Positions 7,366-13,733 of a stretch of 21,383 nucleotides of DNA are shown piece after piece. Under the pieces are notes generated by a model. That model was not told the origin of the DNA. It did not search any database and saw only the letters and a program-made list of their open reading frames with translations. The translations under genes and the position numbers were made by a program. Source of the stretch: Acholeplasmataceae bacterium (GTDB lineage Bacteria; Bacillota; Negativicutes; Acidaminococcales; Acidaminococcaceae); contig JAAYIB010000129.1 of the NCBI GenBank assembly GCA_012744295.1, forward strand, positions 1 through 21,383, read 5' to 3'. The stretch's first letter is position 1. Every line of letters starts with the position of its first letter.

Positions 7366-7824
7366 TCAATCTGACTTTGGCTTCATTACGATCTTCAGCA
7401 GTTGATTGCCCGCGCTTTTGGCCCGGTGCATGGTTTTGATCTGTGACCTGCGCCTCGGCTTCATGTCGCTTTGCGAACCGAAATCGCCGCGCTGCAGGAA
7501 GGTGATTTTGCTCTTGTCAGGCGAGAAAGTCTTTTTCAGAAAGGCAGCCAAATTTTCTGGTTCCGCGTCATCCTTGCAGGTAAAGATATCAATAGCCGCA
7601 AAGCCAAGGGCAGGATAAACGTGGAGATTCATATGTCCCCGTTTGCAGGGAACACTGAAGGAATATTCGCCGTTTTCATCTATGTTGTAGCAGACGGAAT
7701 AAGCGCCGATTTTATAGACTTCTGCAGCTTTTTGCAAAAGTTCTTCAACTTTCTTGTTGTCAGAGATTATTTCTTCAAGACAATTATACATGTCAATTGC
7801 GATTTGTTTGCCTTTAAAATCCAT
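7366..7824 (-). CDS. SpeD-like (S-adenosylmethionine decarboxylase family) protein without the pyruvoyl serine
   Basis: 152 residues from ATG 7824, chosen because AGGAGGA precedes it and because the longer frame (to 7929) starts upstream of the promoter. Residues 5-113 align by eye along the whole prokaryotic AdoMet decarboxylase: GKQIAIDMYNC at the start, then RGHMNLHVYPALGFAAIDIF and TC in the middle. In active enzymes an ESH motif self-cleaves at the Ser to make the pyruvoyl cofactor. Here the motif is RGH, with Gly63 in place of Ser63, while His68 and Cys83 are kept. The protein should therefore not process itself or decarboxylate AdoMet by the known mechanism. A basic tail (about residues 117-152, MKPRRRSQIK...) is extra. 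It is the first gene of the operon with the HAD phosphatase and the secreted pentapeptide protein. It may be a regulatory pseudoenzyme or have another activity. Confidence 0.8.
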   Translation of the reverse strand: MDFKGKQIAIDMYNCLEEIISDNKKVEELLQKAAEVYKIGAYSVCYNIDENGEYSFSVPCKRGHMNLHVYPALGFAAIDIFTCKDDAEPENLAAFLKKTFSPDKSKITFLQRGDFGSQSDMKPRRRSQIKTMHRAKSAGNQLLKIVMKPKSD

Positions 7825-7867
7825 AGGAAGCTTCCTCCTAAAATATCGTATATCCGAGTATCGCTCT

Positions 7868-7896
7868 ATTATAGCGTATCGAGGGAGGAATGTCAA
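7868..7896 (-). promoter_or_regulatory. Perfect consensus sigma-A promoter of the SpeD-like/HAD/pentapeptide operon
   Basis: On the minus strand TTGACA (7896-7891), 17 bases and TATAAT (7873-7868) match consensus at every position. The predicted start near 7861 leaves a ~37-base leader to ATG 7824. Confidence 0.9.
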
Positions 7897-7920
7897 AATG
7901 TCCTCGGAATGTGGTATAAT
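7891..7920 (+). promoter_or_regulatory. Extended -10 promoter for recD2-comFC
   Basis: TGGTATAAT (7912-7920) is an extended -10 element with a perfect TATAAT. The -35 region at 7891-7897 (TGTCAAA) is poor and overlaps the -35 box of the opposing promoter. The transcript would start near 7927, 27 bases before recD2. Confidence 0.65.
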
Positions 7921-7953
7921 TGAGGGCATAGGTCAGTTAACGGCGGTGAAGAA

Positions 7954-10113
7954 ATGGAAGAATTGGAATTAACGATTGAAAGCGTGGTCTTTCAGTCAGA
8001 TGACGGAAAATTTTCCGTTTTTCGCGGGCGTGGTCTGCGCAAGGAAAAAATTTCGGTTGTGTACAAGGGGTTTGCGCCTTTTCCCGGCGAACAGGTAAAA
8101 ATCAGGGGCGACTGGGTTGAGCATCCTAAATTCGGACGCCAGCTGCAGGCGCTGGTATGCCAAAGCGTACCTCCTTCCTCAGTCAGCGGCATGGAGAGGT
8201 TTCTTGCTTCCGGAGCCGTCCGGGGAATCGGCAAGGCAACTGCCGCCAGAATAGTTGAATATTTTGGCGAGGCTACAATGCAGGTTTTAGGGGAAAAGCC
8301 GGAGAGACTGAAAGAAGTGGAAGGCATAGGCGCAAAAAAGGCTGAAGTGATAGCCGCTTCTTTTGCGGAACTGTCAGACCTGAAAGAATTGATGCTTTTT
8401 CTCGAAGAAAATGGCTTAAGCGCAAACTATGCACCGAAGATAAAGGCCGCCTACGGCGCGGCGGCTTTGTCGGTAATAGCTGAAAACCCTTACCGCCTCG
8501 CTGCCGACGTCGTTGGCATCGGCTTTCGCACGGCAGACAGGCTCGCAGCAATGCTGGGGCTGGAGGCTGATAATCCCGAAAGGATAAAGGCCGGGCTGGA
8601 GTTTGCCCTCGTCCAAGCCTCGGCCGGCGGCCACACGTATCTGCCCGAGGAACTGCTGCTCAGAGAGACCGCCAATTTACTGCAGATATCGTCAGAAATC
8701 GTTTACGAGACTTTTAACAGGCTGATTGCAGAAGATTTATTGCGAACTGAAGAATACGGACAGGGACGCCTCGTTTATCCCGAGTATCTTTACAGGGCCG
8801 AAACAGGTGTGGCCCGCCGGCTTATTTTTTTGCGCGACAAAGTTAACAGCCTGTGGCAGGTAAATTATGAGGAAGTAATAGAAGAGTGGGAAAAGGAAAC
8901 AGGCTTAAAGCTTGCTGAGGCACAGGCAGAAGCCGTCAAGGCGTCACTGGAGCATGGCGTCTTCGTTCTGACCGGCGGGCCGGGTACGGGCAAGACCACG
9001 GTTGTCAAAAACATCCTTGCCGTGTTGGAAAAGGCCGGCTGTAAAATAATGCTGGCTGCACCGACCGGCAGGGCGGCCAGGAGGCTGGCGGAATCTGCCG
9101 GTCATCCTGCGGCAACGGTTCATCGCTTGCTCGAGTACGCGCCGAACGGAGAAGGCTATTTTTTTGGACGCAACAGCGATAATCCTTTGGAAGCAGATGC
9201 GATAATTGTTGACGAGGCTTCCATGCTGGACATAGTCCTTGCCCATAACCTGCTGAAAGCAGTGCCTGTCGGCTGCCGACTGATTCTTGTGGGAGATGTT
9301 GACCAGCTTCCTTCCGTAGGACCTGGAACAGTGCTGAAAGATATTTTACGCAGTAAAATGATGCCGGTAGTTCGGTTGGAAAGCATTTTCAGGCAGGCGG
9401 CAAAAAGCCCGATTGTAACAAACGCCCATCTGATTAACAAGGGTAAGGCGCCGCAATGCGAACCGGCAAGCGATTTTTCCTTTGAGGAAGTTGAGGACGA
9501 GGAAGCAGCTGCCCTCGTTATCGTTAAGAGGTATGCGGAGATTGCCGCGATAAAAGGCTGGGAAGAAGTGCAGGCGCTGTCGCCGATGCATAAGAATGCT
9601 TGCGGTGTAGCAAATCTGAACAAGCTCCTGCAGGAAAGAATGAACCCCCCCGCCGCAGGCAAGGCCGAAATAATGACACCTACGGGCTTATTGAGGAGGG
9701 ATGACAAAGTAATGCAGACAAGGAACAATTACGAAAAGGATGTTTTTAACGGTGACATAGGCAAGATTACGGAGATCAGCGGGCGAAGCGTCAGAGTAAT
9801 GTTTCCCGAAAGGCCCGAGGGTGAAAGCGTTGTTTATGAACAAAGCGAACTGGACGAGCTGCAGCTTTCCTATGCAATGAGCGTCCACAAATCCCAGGGC
9901 AGCGAATATAACTCCGTCATCATTCCCCTTGTGCGCAGCCACTATATCCTGCTTCAGAGAAATCTGCTTTACACCGGTGTAACGAGGGCGAAGGAAAGGG
10001 TAATCCTTGTTGGCAGCAGGGCCGCAGTCAATACGGCCGTCGACAGGGACGACATTAGGAGAAGATATACTCTTTTAGCTGAAAGAATGCAGGACGAGGT
10101 CAATCTGTTTTAG
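7954..10113 (+). CDS. recD2: RecD2 family ATP-dependent 5'-3' DNA helicase
   Basis: 719 residues, the usual size for RecD2, which acts in DNA repair and fork maintenance without RecBC. The N-terminal ~85 residues form an OB-like domain. Helix-hairpin-helix repeats follow (GAVRGIGKATAARI near residue 91, VEGIGAKKAEVI near 122). The SF1B helicase core has Walker A GGPGTGKT (341-348), Walker B VDEAS (Asp420-Glu421), motif III GDVDQLPSVGPG, motif V AMSVHKSQG (641-649) and motif VI TGVTRAKE (674-681, Arg678). All key residues are present. The start ATG 7954 has only a weak GGCGGTGAA upstream. Read from an extended -10 promoter at 7912, it is followed 21 bases later by comFC, so the two are likely cotranscribed. 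Confidence 0.95.
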   Translation: MEELELTIESVVFQSDDGKFSVFRGRGLRKEKISVVYKGFAPFPGEQVKIRGDWVEHPKFGRQLQALVCQSVPPSSVSGMERFLASGAVRGIGKATAARIVEYFGEATMQVLGEKPERLKEVEGIGAKKAEVIAASFAELSDLKELMLFLEENGLSANYAPKIKAAYGAAALSVIAENPYRLAADVVGIGFRTADRLAAMLGLEADNPERIKAGLEFALVQASAGGHTYLPEELLLRETANLLQISSEIVYETFNRLIAEDLLRTEEYGQGRLVYPEYLYRAETGVARRLIFLRDKVNSLWQVNYEEVIEEWEKETGLKLAEAQAEAVKASLEHGVFVLTGGPGTGKTTVVKNILAVLEKAGCKIMLAAPTGRAARRLAESAGHPAATVHRLLEYAPNGEGYFFGRNSDNPLEADAIIVDEASMLDIVLAHNLLKAVPVGCRLILVGDVDQLPSVGPGTVLKDILRSKMMPVVRLESIFRQAAKSPIVTNAHLINKGKAPQCEPASDFSFEEVEDEEAAALVIVKRYAEIAAIKGWEEVQALSPMHKNACGVANLNKLLQERMNPPAAGKAEIMTPTGLLRRDDKVMQTRNNYEKDVFNGDIGKITEISGRSVRVMFPERPEGESVVYEQSELDELQLSYAMSVHKSQGSEYNSVIIPLVRSHYILLQRNLLYTGVTRAKERVILVGSRAAVNTAVDRDDIRRRYTLLAERMQDEVNLF

Positions 10114-10134
10114 CAATTTGAGAGGCGAAAACTG

Positions 10135-10803
10135 ATGCAGTCGGTTTGGAGGATATTGAAAGATATTTTCTTCCCGCAGGTTTGTTTTTCCTGCGGGAAG
10201 AAAATTGAAAGCGGCTTATGGTGCAGTCCGTGTGAGAAGAAACTGAGAGACGTTCGCTTGTTAGATGCGGCAGGCTGCGATTGCCCGGACCTTGAGGGCG
10301 TACTTTTGCTTTTCCGCTATGAAGGAGCCGTCAGGCGTGTTTTGCAGGGAGCAAAGTTTCACGGCAGGAGAGGTTTTGTTGGATGTATGGCTGAAGAAGT
10401 GCAGCATCTCGAGAGAGAAGGCCTTATTGCAGGCCTCCCAATGTTTTCGCAGGCAACAACCGTCGTGCCTGTGCCGACAGATCCCGAACGTGCGAGACAC
10501 AGGGGGTATGAACTGCCTTCAGGCATTTTTCATGATTGGGCCTTGGCGAAGCACTTTTATTGGCGCTCTGCCTTGTCACGGGTGCGGCATACAAAGCCGC
10601 AGTATGGGCTTGGGCGGCACGAACGTCGCGCAAATGTCAAGGACTGTTTCAGGGTTACGGGTGAGGTGGGGACGGCTAACGTACTTCTTGTCGATGACAT
10701 CTTTACATCCGGAGCGACAATGGAAGAGGCTGCGCAAATCCTGCGAGCAGGCGGTGTCAAGCATGTTTGGGCACTGGCCTTTGCCGGAGGCGGCGATTCA
10801 TAA
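10135..10803 (+). CDS. comFC: ComFC-like phosphoribosyltransferase
   Basis: 222 residues. A four-cysteine zinc finger at the N-terminus (Cys17, Cys20, Cys30, Cys33: CFSCG, WCSPC) precedes a PRTase fold. The block PVPTDPERARHRGYE is the counterpart of the family PVP..R...RGFNQ motif, and VLLVDDIFTSGATMEE is the PRPP-binding loop. ComFC-type proteins are needed for uptake and processing of transforming DNA in naturally competent bacteria, but they also occur in species not known to be competent, and the exact reaction is unsettled. The gene follows recD2 by 21 bases with a weak AGAGG site, consistent with an operon for DNA handling. ComFA is not in the window. A 16-bp inverted repeat lies in codons 11-24 (separate entry). 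A very strong terminator follows. Confidence 0.88.
   Translation: MQSVWRILKDIFFPQVCFSCGKKIESGLWCSPCEKKLRDVRLLDAAGCDCPDLEGVLLLFRYEGAVRRVLQGAKFHGRRGFVGCMAEEVQHLEREGLIAGLPMFSQATTVVPVPTDPERARHRGYELPSGIFHDWALAKHFYWRSALSRVRHTKPQYGLGRHERRANVKDCFRVTGEVGTANVLLVDDIFTSGATMEEAAQILRAGGVKHVWALAFAGGGDS
10165..10205 (+). repeat. Perfect 16-bp inverted repeat inside the 5' part of comFC
   Basis: ATTTTCTTCCCGCAGG (10165-10180) and CCTGCGGGAAGAAAAT (10190-10205) are perfect complements with a nine-base, T-rich loop. The repeat lies within the zinc-finger coding segment, about 30 bases after the start codon. No T-run follows on either strand, so it does not look like a terminator. The mRNA hairpin would be very stable. 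Confidence 0.85.
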
Positions 10804-10849
10804 AAAATAAACGTCTGTTTTCTTTGCGAAAACAGACGTTTATTTTTTT
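10802..10849. terminator. Bidirectional terminator shared by comFC and the HD-GYP-like gene
   Basis: A perfect 21-bp inverted repeat (10802-10822 with 10828-10848) with a five-base loop, carrying six A on the left and seven T on the right. It works for both strands. The stop codon of the minus-strand HD-GYP-like gene (10840-10842) lies inside the right arm, and the comFC stop ends at 10803 at its left edge. Confidence 0.95.
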
Positions 10850-11442
10850 GCCGATACTACGGATTTCAAGAAGGCACTGACTACGTCAGGATCAAAATTA
10901 AGACCGGCTTTGTCTTGCAGTTCCCTTGTTGCCGCCGCATGGGATTTTTGCCAGTGCTCGGTGCAAGGATTGATAATGCGGTCATAGTGGTTGGCAACCG
11001 AAATAATTCGCGCCCCGAGGGGAATGTTTACGCCTTTGAGTCTTTTGGGATAACCGGTGCCGTCCCAGTTTTCATGATGCGCAAGGATAATTTTCATTAT
11101 ATGGGAAAACTCCGACATGTTTTCCAGCATGCTCGCTCCGGCGAGGCAGTGATTTCTGTAGGTGGAGTATTCACGAGTGCTGAGATAGGGATATTTGCTT
11201 AAAATCGTGTTAGGCACTCCCAGATGGCCGATGTCATGAAGCAGGGCAGCTGTTTTTATACAGGCGACTTCATCGAAAGGCAGGCCCATCTTGGCGCTGA
11301 TGCTGACGGAGTAATTTCCAACCTGTTGGCTGTGCAGATAAAGTGCTTTATTTTTTTGTTCAAGCATGGATAGGAAAAAATTGCATAGTTCCTTTGTTTT
11401 GCCGTCATTAGGAAATTCAAAGAACTGCGGGATTGTAAGCAT
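10840..11442 (-). CDS. HD-GYP-like domain protein with altered metal-site residues
   Basis: 200 residues from ATG 11442, preferred because AAGGA lies nine bases upstream; ATG 11448, two codons earlier, would be only three bases from it. The protein is almost only an HD-GYP domain, the family that hydrolyses cyclic di-GMP. It has HSQQV, LLHDIGHLGVP, YRNHCLAGASML and HHENWDGTGYP, all expected in order. Two conserved residues differ. The usual HDxGK is HDIGH, so the Lys is His. The usual AD.YDA is VANHYDRI, so a metal-ligand Asp is Asn. The protein may have reduced or altered activity. No signal or membrane segment or sensor domain is attached, so it is soluble. It converges on comFC and has its own promoter region (a possible TATACT at 11492-11487). 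Confidence 0.85.
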   Translation of the reverse strand: MLTIPQFFEFPNDGKTKELCNFFLSMLEQKNKALYLHSQQVGNYSVSISAKMGLPFDEVACIKTAALLHDIGHLGVPNTILSKYPYLSTREYSTYRNHCLAGASMLENMSEFSHIMKIILAHHENWDGTGYPKRLKGVNIPLGARIISVANHYDRIINPCTEHWQKSHAAATRELQDKAGLNFDPDVVSAFLKSVVSAKK

Positions 11443-11448
11443 GTTCAT

Positions 11449-11598
11449 CCGTCCTTAAAATCATGTCAAATAAAGTAACCAAATACAGTATACTACAGAA
11501 ATACCGGAAATAACCATCAGAAAAATAATGTTTTTTAAATACTTTCAGACTTTTCACGAGAAGCATAAATTGACGTGCCGCAATCTATCGAGTCAGGT
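11449..11598. other. Non-coding spacer upstream of the HD-GYP-like gene
   Basis: AT-rich spacer without a credible reading frame. On the minus strand TATACT (11492-11487) may be the -10 box of the HD-GYP-like gene, with a poor -35 (GGTTAT, 11515-11510). No repeats or RNA motif recognised. Confidence 0.4.
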
Positions 11599-11627
11599 TT
11601 GCATTTTTGGTTGGAAAAAATTATAAT
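11599..11627 (+). promoter_or_regulatory. Sigma-A promoter of the predicted non-coding RNA
   Basis: TTGCAT (11599-11604), 17 bases and TATAAT (11622-11627). The predicted start is near 11634, just before the first strand of the long closing stem of the RNA. Confidence 0.8.
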
Positions 11628-11633
11628 TAATCA

Positions 11634-11909
11634 GGAACACAACTCAGGTCTGTGGTTGAAAATCGATGCCAGTTGCAGGCAAAACGATCCACGTAAGCAA
11701 TCAAGGTATTGTGAGCACGGTGCAGCTTAGGTGTAAGTCCTGCCGTTAAAAACGAGAGGGGTAGTAGTGGGGAGCGCTGGAGCTTAAGAGCGAAACCTCC
11801 CGCAGGCGAGTGTGGGGGCGAAAACCAGGTCAGCTGAGTTGTTTTCTTTTGAGGCCGGTAGGTTCGGATACCCTGGGGATGTATACATCCCCAGGGTATT
11901 GTTTTTTTT
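11634..11909 (+). ncRNA. Structured non-coding RNA, candidate raiA-motif RNA
   Basis: A ~275-nt transcription unit with promoter and terminator but no credible ORF. A long-range stem closes it: ACAACTCAG (11639-11647) with CTGAGTTGT (11834-11842), and just inside GGTT (11654-11657) with AACC (11823-11826). Internal hairpins include ATCG/TGCC with GGCA/CGAT (11662-11688), ACGG/CAG with CTG/CCGT (11717-11746) and GGGAG-CGCT with AGCG/CTCCC (11770-11801). This is the design of a folded, stand-alone RNA. Length, terminator and its place between a comFC gene and hpf (raiA) agree with what I recall of the widespread raiA-motif RNA of Firmicutes, but I could not match conserved bases. It could instead be a riboswitch for the transporter downstream; I saw no anti-terminator overlap that would support this. 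It does not fit 6S, SRP, RNase P, tmRNA, T-box or cobalamin consensus. Confidence 0.7.
11868..11909 (+). terminator. Terminator of the non-coding RNA, a perfect 32-bp palindrome
   Basis: ATACCCTGGGGATGTA (11868-11883) is directly followed by its exact complement (11884-11899), then TG and eight T. Very strong intrinsic terminator. Confidence 0.95.
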
Positions 11910-11926
11910 GTATGATAACTTATAAT
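11899..11926 (+). promoter_or_regulatory. Possible promoter of the first binding-protein gene
   Basis: TATAAT (11921-11926) with TTGTTT (11899-11904) 16 bases upstream. The -35 box would sit inside the T-run of the preceding terminator. Start near 11933, about 40 bases before ATG 11972. Confidence 0.5.
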
Positions 11927-11971
11927 AAATAGAAGTTTAAGCTTTAAGTATAAAATCAAGGGGGTTGTTTT

Positions 11972-12748
11972 ATGAAAAAAACGTTGCAAACACTTTGCTT
12001 ATGCCTGTTTATGCTCGCACTTCTGACTGCAGGCTGCGGCGGCGGGAAAGACGGGAAAGATAAGAAGGAATTGGTTGTCGGAACTGAGCCGGCCTTTGCA
12101 CCGTTCGAGTTCCAAAAGGAAAACTCGAAGGAATACGTTGGCTTTGACATGGACCTTATTGCGGCAATTGCTAAAAGAATGGGGTATGAGAAGTGTACTA
12201 TTCGCGGCATGGGCTTCGACGCCTTGATTCCGGCCCTTGAGGCGAAAAACATCGATGTTGCTATAGCCGGCATGACAATTACGGAAGAACGGGCAAAAAA
12301 AGTAATTTTTTCCAAGCCGTACTATAAATCCGGTCTTGCCATTGTTGTTCATAAGGACAACAACACGGTTAAGGAAGCGGCTGATTTAAAAGGCAAGAAG
12401 ATTGCCGTACAGATCGGCACAACCGGCGCCATGGAGGCCGAAAAAATCGAAGGCGCTAAGATAACTTCGTTCAATACCAACGGCGAAGCCTGTTTGGAGA
12501 TAAAGAACAAAGCGGTAGACGCAGTAATCGGTGACCTGCCGGTAGAAGCTTACTTCCTCGAGCAGGGTGGAAAAGAGTACGCAAAAATCGTCGGCAAGAC
12601 TCTGACATCCGAAGATTACGGCATTGCTGTCGCTAAAAGCAATCCTGCCCTGGCCAAGGAAGTTGACAAGGCTCTTGATGAATTGAAAAAGAACGGAGAA
12701 TATGACAAACTTTACAGGAAATGGTTCGGCGAAATGCCAAAACAATAA
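11972..12748 (+). CDS. Amino-acid ABC transporter substrate-binding lipoprotein, copy 1
   Basis: 258 residues of the SBP_bac_3 family (GlnH/ArtJ-like). A lipoprotein signal ends in the lipobox LTAGC (Cys22), so it is anchored outside the cytoplasmic membrane. The mature protein has the family blocks VGTEPAFAPFEF, GFDMDLIAAIAKRM, MGFDALIPAL, VAIAGMTITEERA, PYYKSGL, and IAVQIGTTGAMEAEK, with Arg in the TITEERA segment that normally clamps the ligand carboxylate. Glutamine or another polar/basic amino acid is the likely ligand; specificity cannot be fixed. ATG 11972 follows AAGGGGG. It is a tandem paralogue of the next gene, with well over half of the residues identical. Transport would use the permease and ATPase downstream. 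Confidence 0.93.
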   Translation: MKKTLQTLCLCLFMLALLTAGCGGGKDGKDKKELVVGTEPAFAPFEFQKENSKEYVGFDMDLIAAIAKRMGYEKCTIRGMGFDALIPALEAKNIDVAIAGMTITEERAKKVIFSKPYYKSGLAIVVHKDNNTVKEAADLKGKKIAVQIGTTGAMEAEKIEGAKITSFNTNGEACLEIKNKAVDAVIGDLPVEAYFLEQGGKEYAKIVGKTLTSEDYGIAVAKSNPALAKEVDKALDELKKNGEYDKLYRKWFGEMPKQ

Positions 12749-12795
12749 CGGATGTTTGGAGATGCTTCCGAAAACTGTTGTAACTGTTAAAAACA

Positions 12796-12825
12796 TTGCG
12801 CTTACCTCCTTTTTGGTTGTATAAT
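12796..12825 (+). promoter_or_regulatory. Promoter of the second binding-protein gene
   Basis: TTGCGC (12796-12801), 18 bases and TATAAT (12820-12825). It gives copy 2 its own transcription start, near 12832, 26 bases before ATG 12858. Confidence 0.65.
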
Positions 12826-12857
12826 TATCAAAGACAATACAATTAGGGGGAAGGTAA

Positions 12858-13628
12858 ATGAAAAAAAGATTTCTGGCAATGCTTACTTTGATTTTTGCTC
12901 TCGGTCTGCTGCTTGGCGGCTGCGGCGGAGAAAAAAAGGTGGAACAAAAAGTTTTGCGTGTCGGTACGGAACCGACGTTTGCACCTTTTGAATTCCAAAA
13001 GGAAGGCAGCAAGGAGTATACGGGTTTTGACATGGACCTTGCCCGAGCTCTTGGCAAGCAGCTTAACATGAAGGTGGAAATTGTCAGCATGGGCTTTGAC
13101 GGCTTGATTCCGGCATTGAACGCCGGCAATATTGACGTTGCGGCAGCAGGCATGACCATCACGCCGGAGCGGGCGAAAAGCGTCAAGTTCAGCGAGCCCT
13201 ATTATAAGTCCGGTCTCATTGTGATGGTGCGCAAGGACAACACCGCCATTAAGGGCATAGAAGATTTGAAAGGCAAAAAAATTGCCGTGCAGATCGGCAC
13301 TACCGGAGCCATGGAAGCACACAAGATTGCAGGAGCTTCTGTAGTTGAGTTCAACACCAATACCGAGGCCGCCCTTGAACTGAAGAACGGCGGCGTGGAA
13401 GCAGTTGTCAATGACCTGCCTGTTGTTGCCTATTTCCTGCAGCAAGGCGGCGGCAAAGACTATGCGAAGATGGTAGGCAAAGTTGTAACTGCTGAGGAAT
13501 ATGGACTAGCAGTGAAAAAGGACAACGAAAAACTGGCCGCCGACATCAATAAAGCTCTGGCCGAATTAAAAAAGAACGGCGAATACGACAAAATTTATAA
13601 AACTTGGTTCGGTGAACAAGTTAAATAA
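12858..13628 (+). CDS. Amino-acid ABC transporter substrate-binding lipoprotein, copy 2
   Basis: 256 residues, SBP_bac_3 family. The lipobox is LLGGC, and the mature protein repeats the blocks of copy 1 (VGTEPTFAPFEF, GFDMDLARALGKQL, MGFDGLIPAL, AAAGMTITPERA, IAVQIGTTGAMEAHK) and ends ELKKNGEYDKIYKTWFGEQ. The close likeness to the preceding gene, in the same order and strand, shows a tandem duplication followed by divergence; differences fall mainly around residues 65-80 and 150-200. ATG 12858 follows AGGGGGAAGG. It has a separate promoter, and a terminator separates it from the permease, which would keep binding protein in excess over the membrane components, a usual arrangement for such transporters. 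Confidence 0.93.
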   Translation: MKKRFLAMLTLIFALGLLLGGCGGEKKVEQKVLRVGTEPTFAPFEFQKEGSKEYTGFDMDLARALGKQLNMKVEIVSMGFDGLIPALNAGNIDVAAAGMTITPERAKSVKFSEPYYKSGLIVMVRKDNTAIKGIEDLKGKKIAVQIGTTGAMEAHKIAGASVVEFNTNTEAALELKNGGVEAVVNDLPVVAYFLQQGGGKDYAKMVGKVVTAEEYGLAVKKDNEKLAADINKALAELKKNGEYDKIYKTWFGEQVK

Positions 13629-13646
13629 TTAAGTTGGGCACAGAAA

Positions 13647-13689
13647 CGGAGTACATCGCAGCGTGTTGCCAGGATGTGCTCCGCTTTTT
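13647..13689 (+). terminator. Terminator/attenuator between binding protein and permease
   Basis: CGGAGTACATC (13647-13657) pairs with GATGTGCTCCG (13673-13683), eleven pairs with one G-U and a 15-base loop, followed by CTTTTTATT. The T-run is short and read-through into the permease is likely, since no clear promoter lies between them. Confidence 0.75.
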
Positions 13690-13733
13690 ATTGCTGGCGT
13701 TAGCTCACTTATATTTTGAAAGTTGGTGTCCGC

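Noticed and set aside
7825..7929. Longer start for the SpeD-like gene
   Set aside because: The extra codons lie across and upstream of a perfect minus-strand promoter, so they would not be transcribed from it, and the added residues match nothing.
10165..10205. Terminator or attenuator in comFC
   Set aside because: The hairpin is strong but no T-run follows on either strand; kept as a repeat only.
11640..11910. Cobalamin, T-box, lysine or 6S/SRP/tmRNA identity for the structured RNA
   Set aside because: None of the characteristic conserved blocks (B12 box, T-box GGTGGNACCGCG, tmRNA tag, SRP tetraloop domain) could be found.
11627..11989. Minus-strand open frame across the RNA region
   Set aside because: No Shine-Dalgarno site, low-complexity protein and complete overlap with the RNA, its terminator and the next gene's start.
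12386..13445. Long minus-strand open frames over the two binding-protein genes
   Set aside because: They are mirror frames of the real plus-strand genes, which have lipoboxes, family motifs and ribosome sites.
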